The notes under the pieces are model-generated. The model ran no database searches. It had not been told where the DNA came from and worked only from the letters and a program-made list of their open reading frames with translations. Shown piece after piece: positions 26,532 through 33,300 of a stretch of DNA of 37,659 nucleotides. This DNA is from Sulfurovum sp. (lineage in GTDB: Bacteria; Campylobacterota; Campylobacteria; Campylobacterales; Sulfurovaceae): NCBI GenBank assembly GCA_030826885.1, contig JAUUDF010000027.1, positions 1 to 37,659 on the forward strand, given 5' to 3'. Positions within the stretch are counted from its first letter, which is position 1, and every line of letters begins with the position of its first letter. The position numbers were made by a program, and so were the translations under genes.

Positions 26532-27107
26532 ATGTTAAAACAGTTTCAACAAAAACTCATTACACTGCTGCAGCTTCTGCTGGTGATTACTTTTATTGTT
26601 TTTGAAGAGCTCATATGGGAGCAGATCGCCTATCCGGTCTATCGTTATGTCCATTCCCTGCAAATCCTGCAGAAGGTGGAGCGGGTGCTTGGACGGGTAA
26701 ACCGTTATGTGGTTTTGGTGATTTTCATTGTACTTCTTGGCAGTGTGGAACTTCTGGGTATGTATGCGGGGGTACTGTTTCTTGGCGGACACATCCTCAG
26801 CGGTCTGCTGCTTTATATCAGTAAAATTCCTATCGCCGCGTTTACCTTCTGGATGTTTCGTGTAACGGAAGAGAAACTGATGCGTTTTGGCTGGTTCAAA
26901 TGGCTTTATGAGAGGCTCATGGGAGCGATTGGCTGGATCAAGTCTCTGGAGATATACAGAGGTACAATGGCACAGGTTCATACAACCAAAGAGCGTATTA
27001 AAATATGGATTCGAACGGTGAAGGCGCGCTACTTTTCCGGAGAATCCGCCTTTGTCAGCCGGCTCAAGCGTCTCTACCGTGGTATCAAACGCATACTCAA
27101 GAGATAG
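26532..27107 (+). CDS. membrane protein of unknown function, basic tail
   Basis: The 191-residue product has about three hydrophobic segments (roughly 8-27, 57-82 and 84-107), followed by an aromatic and basic cytoplasmic-type tail ending KRLYRGIKRILKR. I recognise no family. It has its own ribosome binding site (GAAGGTGATCGT), and TACAAT (26500-26505) at the mnmH 3' end may be a promoter. It is followed after two bases by a second membrane protein of similar character, so they probably form a pair. Confidence 0.7.
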   Translation: MLKQFQQKLITLLQLLLVITFIVFEELIWEQIAYPVYRYVHSLQILQKVERVLGRVNRYVVLVIFIVLLGSVELLGMYAGVLFLGGHILSGLLLYISKIPIAAFTFWMFRVTEEKLMRFGWFKWLYERLMGAIGWIKSLEIYRGTMAQVHTTKERIKIWIRTVKARYFSGESAFVSRLKRLYRGIKRILKR

Positions 27108-27109
27108 GC

Positions 27110-28045
27110 ATGGGAAAACACCCGGTTTGGTTCTGGTCGTTTACGGCAGCGTTCATAGCAGCGGTGGTTCTGGTGCTGGAGGTGCCGTATCTGCATGACA
27201 GCGCAGCTGTATGGGCACAGCGTGCATATGTCTATTTAAAGGTCAACGCCGCTGCCATTTTTGCCGCTTTTTTCCTTGTTAAAGGCAAGTTCGTCCTCAA
27301 GCTCTTTTTACAAAAGATACTTTTCATCTCTGCGACCGGTCTTGGAAAGCGCTATCTTGTTGAACGGGTCTTTGCCTACCATTTCAAAAAACATTTTCTC
27401 GACCACATTAAAGGCGACCTTGTCAAACTCGCTGCCTATATCAAAAAGAACTTCATGCGTTTCCCCCTGACAAAAAAGATCGTTGCGGGGTTTGTGTTTT
27501 TGGGCTCACTGGGGTATGTAGGCAAGTTCATGGGATGGATGCTTGCGGTGAAGGTCTTTGTGGCGAAAATATGGAGCATCCTGCTGGCGGTGGTACTCAA
27601 AACAGGCAGTGCAGTGGTTTACTTTTTCACCGACTATATCTGGGGAAGCTGGCTGGCACCGATTGTTGAGGTGGTCATTTTCTCCTGGCTGCTGGAACTT
27701 CTGGAGAAAATCCCTTTTCTTACCTCTACCATACGGCGCCTCTACCGTGCTTCATTGGCACTGATACGGTGGATGGAAACGCACATAGGAAGTCTGCTGC
27801 ACTATCCCATAAGACGTCTGCTGCGATGGCTGCTTAAACAGGTACGCGGCATGATCTATGCATTTATAGACTATAAACGGGTATCGGCGTGGCATCAGCT
27901 GCAGGAGCTTCGTGTATATGAGCCGAGTATCAGAGAGAGACTGGTTCAAAAACGCAAGCAATACAGGGCAAAGCGTACAAAGGTACGCCTTTCACGGTTT
28001 GCAAAGCGAAGAGTAAAGCAAAAAGAGAAGAAACTGGATCAGTAG
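27110..28045 (+). CDS. membrane protein of unknown function, very basic tail
   Basis: The 311-residue product has hydrophobic stretches near residues 7-25, 45-62, 123-140, 143-171 and 180-198, rich in Trp and Phe. A C-terminal region with about 30 Arg/Lys in the last 75 residues may bind nucleic acid or lipid head groups. The ATG at 27110 is chosen because it follows the previous stop by two bases; the same frame is open further up, inside the neighbour. Family unknown. The last 7 bases overlap the convergent smpB gene. Confidence 0.7.
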   Translation: MGKHPVWFWSFTAAFIAAVVLVLEVPYLHDSAAVWAQRAYVYLKVNAAAIFAAFFLVKGKFVLKLFLQKILFISATGLGKRYLVERVFAYHFKKHFLDHIKGDLVKLAAYIKKNFMRFPLTKKIVAGFVFLGSLGYVGKFMGWMLAVKVFVAKIWSILLAVVLKTGSAVVYFFTDYIWGSWLAPIVEVVIFSWLLELLEKIPFLTSTIRRLYRASLALIRWMETHIGSLLHYPIRRLLRWLLKQVRGMIYAFIDYKRVSAWHQLQELRVYEPSIRERLVQKRKQYRAKRTKVRLSRFAKRRVKQKEKKLDQ

Positions 28046-28500
28046 GAGCGGTTTTTCATGGCTGTTTTGGCTTCTCTGTCAAGTGTTTTGGCTTTGAGAT
28101 CCGCGCGTTTGTCGTACAGTTTTTTACCTTTGGCAATGGCGATACTGACCTTGGCGATGTTGCGTTCGTTGAAGTAGATCATCAGGGGAACAATGGTCAG
28201 TCCGTCTTTATGGACTTTGTTGTGGAGTTTGAGCAGCTCTTTTTTGTGCAGCAGCAGTTTGCGCGGGGTACGGCTGTCTCTGGCAAAGTGGCGGTTGGTG
28301 GTCTCCAGTTCGGCAATATGGGCATTCATAAGGTAGAGTTCACCCTTGATGAAACGGCAGAAGGCATCGTTGAGGTTGGCACGTTTGGCACGCAGTGCCT
28401 TTACCTCGCTTCCCTGCAGTACAATGCCCGCCTCAAACTTTTCGAGTATCTCATAATCGTGTCTGGCTTTTTTGTTCTGTGCGATGATGTTAATGCCCAC
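28039..28500 (-). CDS. smpB: SsrA-binding protein SmpB
   Basis: SmpB binds tmRNA and brings it to stalled ribosomes for trans-translation. The 153-residue protein has the barrel motifs ARHDYEILEKFEAGIVLQGSEVKALRAKRANL and LYLMNAHI, and the KKLYDKRADLKAKTLDREAKTAM C-terminal tail that forms a helix in the mRNA path. The start is GTG at 28500, preceded by AAGGGG on the minus strand. tmRNA itself is not in the window. In relatives smpB sits next to ispE; here about 4.8 kb of other genes separate them. Confidence 0.97.
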   Translation of the reverse strand: MGINIIAQNKKARHDYEILEKFEAGIVLQGSEVKALRAKRANLNDAFCRFIKGELYLMNAHIAELETTNRHFARDSRTPRKLLLHKKELLKLHNKVHKDGLTIVPLMIYFNERNIAKVSIAIAKGKKLYDKRADLKAKTLDREAKTAMKNRSY

Positions 28501-28526
28501 AGTACCCCTTTTGAAATTTTGACAGA

Positions 28527-28532
28527 ATTATA
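28527..28532 (-). promoter_or_regulatory. smpB: promoter of smpB
   Basis: On the minus strand ATATGGTATAATTCTGTC contains TATAAT, giving a leader of about 20 nt. It has the same GG-TATAAT pattern as other promoters here. The rest of 28533-28661 is A/T-rich; a TAATAAT near 28622-28629 is the only -10 candidate for the cytochrome gene. Confidence 0.5.
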
Positions 28533-28661
28533 CCATATAAGGTGACTATATATGACTTGGCAATATGTCAGCAAAATATCTGTAGAATATAACAAGTTCT
28601 GATTGAGTCCTTAAATTATTTGTAATAATGAGGGTAACAAGTGATGATTAAAGGAGCATAC

Positions 28662-29885
28662 ATGCAAAAATGGATACTGATAAGTTTTATCTGTGTGGTG
28701 ACGATAACGATGGCTGCACCGTTGGGAAAAAAGTAGGAGTCGAACAAAAACTGTGAAGCGTGTCATCAGGATATTTCCAAGACATGAGAAACCTCCCGTC
28801 ATGCACATTCACATTTCAGTAAAAATGATCTTTTCAGAAAATCACTCGAGCTTATGGTGCGAAAACATCCGACGATGATACTCGATGAGGTCAAGATAAA
28901 GTGTGCACAGTGCCACAATCCGCGACTGCTGAAGCAGAAAGTCAGTAATGAAGAGAAGGTAGGACTTTTGCTCGGAGACAGTAGTACAAAAAAAACTTTC
29001 CATTCGATGCTGGAGAATGTCACGATGAAAAACGGGATCAACTGTATGGTTTGTCACAATATTGATGAAATTCATTTGGACAAAGCAAAAGGATCCGGTG
29101 GCATGAAGAGTGTGAAGTTCGGCCCTCAGGGAACCATGTTCGGCCCTCAGGGAACCATGTTCGGCCCGTTCGCAGATGCGGTATCGCCTTACCACAAGAC
29201 GGAGCAGCGCAGCCATTTTGTAGGAGATACGCCTACACTCTGTTTTGTCTGCCACTACAGTCAGAAAAATGACCATGGGTTGGAAGTCTATGCCACAGGT
29301 AAAGAATATGACAAGTTTAAGGTAGAAGAGGAAGGGTGTAAAAACTGCCACATGAGCGAACGCTTTAAAGGGGTTGCATCCAACTATGCACCGGCGGGAG
29401 GGGACCCCAAAGAGCGAATGGTCAGAAAGCACCGCTTTGCCAGTGTGGACAACAGCAATATACTCAATGATTATGTCGATGTCAAAGGCAGGAGTCAGGG
29501 GGACAAGTTTGTTCTGACAGTGACCAATCATGCGCCGCACAAAATATCAACGGGATATGGGCTCAGAGAGATTATTCTCAAGGTGACATTCCTTGACAAA
29601 AACGACAAGGAATTGGCACGAAAACGGTACGTACTCGGCAAAAAGTGGACAGATGAAGAGGGAAAACCGACCATACCGCACTTGGCGAAAAAACTTGTTA
29701 AAGATACATCGATGGCGGGCAAAAGTACCAATGCCTACAAGTTCCCTATTCCGCAAGGAGCGGTCTATGCGACTTACAGTTTTTCCTACCGCCTTGTCTC
29801 CGAAGGGCTTGCCAAAGAGATGGGTATTACCGATCCGTTCTTTTTGCGGGAGTATACTTTCTCCGAGATGCGGGTACATCTGTAA
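28662..29885 (+). pseudogene. pentaheme c-type cytochrome with two in-frame stops
   Basis: One reading frame from ATG 28662 (ribosome binding site AAAGGAG) to TAA 29885 would encode 407 residues: a signal peptide (about residues 1-19), five CXXCH haem sites starting at residues 31, 81, 128, 194 and 226, and a beta-rich C-terminal domain of about 160 residues. It is broken by TAG at codon 25 (28734-28736) and TGA at codon 42 (28785-28787), on either side of the first haem site CEACH. The context suggests Gln or Tyr and Trp were lost. The remaining 365 codons are open. Restarting at internal ATG 28854 would lose the signal peptide and first haem site and has no ribosome binding site, so export and haem attachment would fail. 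It is either a recent pseudogene, a sequencing error, or a case of readthrough. The electron-transfer partner is unknown. Confidence 0.8.
29118..29167 (+). repeat. 21-bp tandem duplication inside the cytochrome gene
   Basis: TTCGGCCCTCAGGGAACCATG occurs twice in a row (29118-29138 and 29139-29159), followed by a third partial copy TTCGGCCC. It duplicates the heptapeptide FGPQGTM in frame. The exact identity of the copies points to a recent event. Confidence 0.9.
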
Positions 29886-29909
29886 ACGGAGAATAGGCGT
29901 ATATTTGGC

Positions 29910-29928
29910 TAAAATCGGGTAAAATCGG
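29910..29928 (+). promoter_or_regulatory. doubled -10 region of the Crp/Fnr gene
   Basis: The 9-mer TAAAATCGG occurs twice, 10 bp apart (29910-29918 and 29920-29928), after TATTTGGC. Each copy contains a TAAAAT hexamer. The first matches the extended -10 form found at other genes in this window; leaders of about 18-28 nt follow. Confidence 0.45.
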
Positions 29929-29949
29929 AAAAAAATATGATGGAGCACT

Positions 29950-30618
29950 ATGCAAGAGTCGGTCACTTCTCCCCTTGGCATCTTTGAACCTGTTGTACAA
30001 ACAGCGATCAGCCGCTATACAAAGCGGCTTTTTTTCAAAAAGGGTGAAACCCTTTTCAGTGGTGATGAGCTGCTGTACTACTTCTATATTGTCGTTAGCG
30101 GCAAGGTCAAGAGCTACCAGCTCAACCTCGACAACGGCAAGGAGCAGACAATCTTCATCTTTAGAGAAGGCGATATGTTCGATACGATCGTACTGCTTGA
30201 CGGAGAGCCGCATGATGTGATGTATGAAGCGCTTGAAGACTCCGAACTGCTGCAGCTTCCCATTGCAGAAGTGAGGGAGCTGCTGCGTACCAATGAAGCG
30301 TTTAACAGGATGTTTTTTCCTTACCTTGCCAAGCAGATGCGGCACATGGAGGAGCTGGCGACGGATCTTTCACTCTATTCTACCTCCGAGCGGCTCATCA
30401 AACTGCTGCTGCAAAACCTCGACCCCAACAACAGGCTCAAGTATAAACTTATTCAGGGGCTTTCGAATACCGAAATCGCCAAACTCATCGGTACGGTACG
30501 CCATGTGGTCGAACGCCACCTCAAAGCACTCAAGTCTGACGGTACCATCGCGACCAAAAACAAAGACGTGCAGATTCTCGATGCCAACAAACTGCTTGAG
30601 AAGATCAACCTTTTCTAA
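29950..30618 (+). CDS. Crp/Fnr-family transcription regulator
   Basis: The 222-residue protein has an N-terminal cyclic-nucleotide-binding-type barrel (about residues 25-115, with FFKKGETLFSGDE and VVSGKVKSYQLNLDNGKEQTIFIFREGDMF), a long dimer helix, and a C-terminal winged helix with LSNTEIAKLIGTVRHVVERHLKALKSDG (171-198). The recognition helix carries R184, H185, E188 and R189, which differs from CRP (R, E, G, R) and FNR (V, E, S, R). It has no cysteine, so an FNR-type iron-sulfur sensor is excluded. The signal is unknown; haem, NO or a nucleotide remain possible. It lies between the broken cytochrome gene and yfdX. Two matching palindromes downstream are its probable targets. Confidence 0.92.
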   Translation: MQESVTSPLGIFEPVVQTAISRYTKRLFFKKGETLFSGDELLYYFYIVVSGKVKSYQLNLDNGKEQTIFIFREGDMFDTIVLLDGEPHDVMYEALEDSELLQLPIAEVRELLRTNEAFNRMFFPYLAKQMRHMEELATDLSLYSTSERLIKLLLQNLDPNNRLKYKLIQGLSNTEIAKLIGTVRHVVERHLKALKSDGTIATKNKDVQILDANKLLEKINLF

Positions 30619-30631
30619 CTTCTTTTTGCAA

Positions 30632-30651
30632 AATGCAACTTCAGTTGCATT
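30632..30651 (+). promoter_or_regulatory. palindromic operator upstream of yfdX
   Basis: AATGCAAC and GTTGCATT are perfect 8-bp inverted halves around TTCA. The centre lies 30.5 bp before the first base of TATAAT, about -42 from the expected start of transcription. This is the class II activator position of Crp/Fnr proteins, and a Crp/Fnr gene ends 13 bp upstream. The AAC-N4-GTT core also resembles the NssR site of C. jejuni as I recall it. No T run follows, so it is not a normal terminator. Confidence 0.7.
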
Positions 30652-30671
30652 GCGTGTTTGACTCTCCCCCC

Positions 30672-30677
30672 TATAAT
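30672..30677 (+). promoter_or_regulatory. -10 of yfdX
   Basis: TATAAT in the context CCCCCCTATAATTTTTTC. There is no -35 hexamer, consistent with a need for an activator bound at the upstream palindrome. The leader is about 50 nt and ends in AAGGAGTCAACC before the ATG. Confidence 0.65.
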
Positions 30678-30734
30678 TTTTTCAGATTTAGCCTGTATGA
30701 CTAAACACTAAAACCATGACATAAGGAGTCAACC

Positions 30735-31622
30735 ATGAAAAAACTACTCTTATCGGCCATTGCAGCATCTCTGCTGCTCTCTACAGGTTCTGTTGCCAAA
30801 GAGCAGGCAGCCAAGAACGCGACTGTCGGCGAGGTGAACAAGATTGCCATTGCCAATGCCAAAGAAGATGCGCGAGACCATCAGGCAAAACTGGTCAAAG
30901 AAGCGATTGAATCATTGAAGTATGCACAGGATGCGGTGATTGCACTGGAGCATAAAGAGAACAAAAGAGCGACCGATTCGCTTGAGAAGGCGTTGGGTAA
31001 ACTCGAAGTGATACTTGCGGCAAAAAATGCGCCAAAATTGCTTCCGATAGACAACATCATTCGTGTACAGGAGTTTGTCGGTACAGCAGATGATGTCGAC
31101 AAGGCAGTCAAAACAGTCAAAGAGCTTTTGGATGACGGTAAAGTACAGGAGGCAAGAGCGCTGATGATACCGCTTGTAAGTGAAATTGACATGACTGTAG
31201 TCAATCTGCCTCTTGCATCTTACCCCGATGCCCTGAAACTGGCTGCGAAATACATTCATGACGGACAGCCTGACAAGGCAAAAGAGGTGCTTTACATCGC
31301 CCTGAGTACCTTTACACAGGTAACCCATATTGTACCGATTCCGCTGCTTGAGAGTACCGATCTGATTGCGGCGGCACAGCGTGTTGCCAAAGAGAATAAA
31401 GAGCAGGCACTCAAGTATCTCGATGCTGCTTCCGACGCGCTTGACGTTGCGGAGAAACTTGGGTATGTAAGTGAAAGTGCAACAACCTACAAGGTGCTGC
31501 ATGACCAGATCAAAGCGGTGAAAAAAGAGATCAAAGGCAAGAACAAGGCTGAAAAACTCTTTGAAGAGCTGGCAGCAAAACTCAAAGAGTTCAAGTCTAA
31601 GATAGTTTCCGAGAAAAAATAG
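30735..31622 (+). CDS. YfdX-family periplasmic stress protein
   Basis: The 295-residue product has a clear signal peptide (MKKLLLSAIAASLLLSTGSVA, cleavage after residue 21). The mature part is almost wholly helical and shows the YfdX family pattern: AQDAVIALEHKENKRATDSLEKALGKLEVIL, then VKTVKELLDDGKVQEARALMIPLVSEIDMTVVNLPLASYPDALK, and DGQPDKAKEVLYIALSTF. YfdX proteins are acid- or stress-linked in enterobacteria (regulated by EvgA in E. coli) and occur in heat-resistance loci, but their molecular function is not settled; a periplasmic chaperone-like role is proposed. A palindrome and a TATAAT precede it. The next gene, also behind such a palindrome, is an Hsp20. Confidence 0.88.
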   Translation: MKKLLLSAIAASLLLSTGSVAKEQAAKNATVGEVNKIAIANAKEDARDHQAKLVKEAIESLKYAQDAVIALEHKENKRATDSLEKALGKLEVILAAKNAPKLLPIDNIIRVQEFVGTADDVDKAVKTVKELLDDGKVQEARALMIPLVSEIDMTVVNLPLASYPDALKLAAKYIHDGQPDKAKEVLYIALSTFTQVTHIVPIPLLESTDLIAAAQRVAKENKEQALKYLDAASDALDVAEKLGYVSESATTYKVLHDQIKAVKKEIKGKNKAEKLFEELAAKLKEFKSKIVSEKK

Positions 31623-31626
31623 TGCA

Positions 31627-31646
31627 GATGCTACTTAGGTAGCATC
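31627..31646 (+). promoter_or_regulatory. palindromic operator upstream of hsp20
   Basis: GATGCTAC and GTAGCATC are perfect 8-bp inverted halves around TTAG. The right half ends exactly 20 bp before TATAAT, the same distance as at the yfdX operator, and the shared consensus is ATGCwAC-TTnn-GTwGCAT. A GACTyTC stretch is also conserved at the same place in both spacers. It begins 4 bp after the yfdX stop. Confidence 0.7.
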
Positions 31647-31666
31647 GCTGTAGCGACTTTCTTGTT

Positions 31667-31672
31667 TATAAT
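31667..31672 (+). promoter_or_regulatory. -10 of the first hsp20 gene
   Basis: TATAAT in CTTGTTTATAATAAAAC, without a -35. The leader ends in AAAGGAGTCAATC before the ATG, nearly identical to the yfdX ribosome binding region (AAGGAGTCAACC), which suggests the two control regions share an origin. Confidence 0.65.
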
Positions 31673-31713
31673 AAAACAAAAAAGAGGATGGAAACATCCA
31701 AAAGGAGTCAATC

Positions 31714-32151
31714 ATGTTAGTGACACGATATAACCCATACAATGAAGTCAGAAGAGGTTTTGAACTGCTGAACAGTATGATGCAAAATCTCGATGCCACC
31801 GCAGAAGAGGGTGCCATCGCCTCTTTTGTGCCAAAGGTCAATACCCGTGAAGGCGATGATGCCTATTATGTCGAGATAGACCTGCCCGGTATCAAGAAAG
31901 AGGACATTGAGATTACAACGGAAGACAATGTTCTGACAATCTCGGGTGAGCGTAAAATGAAAGATGAGGTCAAGGAGAACGACTACTACAAAATCGAAAG
32001 TGCCTACGGCAAGTTTTCAAGAAGCTTTACACTGCCCGAGAAGGTGGATGTAGAGAAGATTGAGGCCGAAAGCAAGGACGGTGTACTTGAAGTGGTCATT
32101 CCCAAACTCAAAGAAGAAGAGAAAAAGCCTAAAAAGATTGAAATAAAATAA
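31714..32151 (+). CDS. small heat-shock protein, Hsp20 family (first copy)
   Basis: Hsp20 proteins are ATP-independent holdases that form large oligomers in the cytoplasm. The 145-residue product has a short N-terminal arm, an alpha-crystallin domain (about residues 38-130) with YYVEIDLPGIKKEDIEI, NVLTISGERK, GKFSRSFTLPEKVD and SKDGVLEVVIPKL, and a C-terminal I-x-I anchor (IEIK) at the very end. Its control region copies that of yfdX. It shares only part of its sequence with the second copy, so the pair is an old duplication, not a fresh one. Confidence 0.96.
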   Translation: MLVTRYNPYNEVRRGFELLNSMMQNLDATAEEGAIASFVPKVNTREGDDAYYVEIDLPGIKKEDIEITTEDNVLTISGERKMKDEVKENDYYKIESAYGKFSRSFTLPEKVDVEKIEAESKDGVLEVVIPKLKEEEKKPKKIEIK

Positions 32152-32152
32152 A

Positions 32153-32183
32153 ATGAGAGGGCACAGGGGCTTTCCTCCCTCAT
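32153..32183 (+). repeat. stem-loop between the two hsp20 genes
   Basis: ATGAG-AGG (32153-32160) pairs with CCT (32174-32176) and CTCAT (32179-32183) with a CC bulge. No T run follows. It may tune the level of the second gene relative to the first by partial termination or mRNA processing. Confidence 0.35.
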
Positions 32184-32217
32184 TGATACGAATTCACATC
32201 ACAACAGGAGGTGCAGC

Positions 32218-32643
32218 ATGGATGTTGTAAAAACAGCAAAAGAGGTTGCAAATACAGTAGAGGAAAAAGTCGAAAAAGGCGTTGAGGTTGCAAAAGAGAC
32301 CTTTGCCAATGTAGCGAGCCATCTTCCCTTTGCAAACCTTGCCAGAAAAGGAAGTGATGCATTCAGCATCGAGGTTGATCTTCCCGGAGTGAAAAAGGAA
32401 GATATTGAACTTCAGGTAGAGGACAACATTCTAACCGTCAAAGCGGTAAGAAAGATGAAAAACGAGGTCAAAAAAGAAGATTACTATCTGTGCGAAAGCA
32501 ACTTCGGACTGATCTCAAGAAGTTTTGTCCTGCCTGAAGGGATAGACAAAGAGAAGATCAATGCCACCTATGAGGACGGCAGACTCTACATTACCCTTGA
32601 GAAGGAAGAATCACGCAAAGCCAAAAGCATTGCGGTAAAATAA
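32218..32643 (+). CDS. small heat-shock protein, Hsp20 family (second copy)
   Basis: The 141-residue product has an alpha-crystallin domain from about residue 45 (FSIEVDLPGVKKEDIEL, NILTVKAVRKMK, LISRSFVLPEGID, EDGRLYITLEKE) and ends in an I-x-V anchor (IAVK). Its N-terminal 40 residues differ from the first copy: an amphipathic, valine- and lysine-rich helix (VVKTAKEVANTVEEKVEKGVE) that could bind membranes or form coils. The ribosome binding site AGGAGGTG is near perfect. No separate promoter is visible, so it is likely co-transcribed with the first copy. Different arms suggest different clients or mixed oligomers. Confidence 0.95.
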   Translation: MDVVKTAKEVANTVEEKVEKGVEVAKETFANVASHLPFANLARKGSDAFSIEVDLPGVKKEDIELQVEDNILTVKAVRKMKNEVKKEDYYLCESNFGLISRSFVLPEGIDKEKINATYEDGRLYITLEKEESRKAKSIAVK

Positions 32644-32653
32644 GACTTCAGAG

Positions 32654-32674
32654 GATGCGGTTCATCCGCATCTT
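32654..32674 (+). terminator. stem-loop after the second hsp20 gene
   Basis: GATGCGG (32654-32660) and CCGCATC (32666-32672) form a perfect 7-bp stem with the loop TTCAT, 10 nt after the stop. The T tail is short, so efficiency is uncertain. The loop length of 5 and the lack of a TATAAT at the right distance separate it from the two operators. A single half-site ATGCTAC occurs at 32683-32689, before the next gene. Confidence 0.5.
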
Positions 32675-32718
32675 ACCACGTCTATGCTACGATATGGAAA
32701 ATCTTCACTGGATACTGC

Positions 32719-33300
32719 ATGAATAAAATCATTCAAAGCAACTTTATTATGATGCTGCTTGGTATTACACTTTTTGTAGGAGGCTATTTCTTTTTACGAC
32801 TGGCCTATCATATGTCTGACAAAATGCCTTTTACGCAGGAGATCATCCTGGTGATTCTGGGTACACTCGCGACCATACTCATTACGGCGATGCTGTTGAA
32901 CAAACAGACCTCAGTCGAGCTTGAAAAAGAGCAGAGTATCAAATTTATTGAACTGAAAATGGAAGAGTACCGTGAACTTATCGATCGCATAGAATCGATC
33001 GTGATCCATCGGGAGATCAGTGAAAAAGAGTTGACACAGCTGCAGTTTCACAGCCATAAACTTGCCATTGTCGCCTCTCCCTCCGTGCTCAAGGAGTATC
33101 AGCATTTTTTACAGATTTTCCATCAATGCATCGGAAACGATAAACATGTCAGTGCTACCGACGAGGATTTGCTATCGGAAGCATTGGCACGCCTTACCGT
33201 ACATATTCGTAAAGATCTCATCGGCGAGCTGGATGAACAGAGTACCGTCAGTGCCGCGCAGATTCGAAAACAGATTATGGCGAATGCAGCGGAGCTTTAG
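32719..33300 (+). CDS. small membrane protein with coiled coil, unknown
   Basis: The 193-residue product has two membrane helices (about residues 9-29 and 41-61), then a charged helical region likely to form a coiled coil (66-105), and a mostly helical soluble end. I recognise no family. The ribosome binding site is poor. It follows the hsp20 pair, so it may take part in the same response, but there is no direct evidence. Its stop codon overlaps the convergent end of ispE by four bases. Confidence 0.65.
   Translation: MNKIIQSNFIMMLLGITLFVGGYFFLRLAYHMSDKMPFTQEIILVILGTLATILITAMLLNKQTSVELEKEQSIKFIELKMEEYRELIDRIESIVIHREISEKELTQLQFHSHKLAIVASPSVLKEYQHFLQIFHQCIGNDKHVSATDEDLLSEALARLTVHIRKDLIGELDEQSTVSAAQIRKQIMANAAEL

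Noticed and set aside
28785-28787. TGA in the cytochrome gene as a selenocysteine codon, given selD in the window
   Set aside because: The context (KT-stop-ETSRHAH) suits Trp, not a redox Cys, no convincing SECIS hairpin follows, and a TAG precedes it. selD is explained by mnmH.
31627-31646. Palindrome after yfdX as its intrinsic terminator
   Set aside because: No T run follows, and its fixed 20-bp distance to TATAAT matches the second site at 30632-30651, so an operator explains it better. A dual role is not excluded.
32654-32672. GATGCGG hairpin as a third operator of the Crp/Fnr regulator
   Set aside because: The loop has 5 bases instead of 4, the halves lack the ATGCwAC pattern, and no -10 lies 20 bp downstream.
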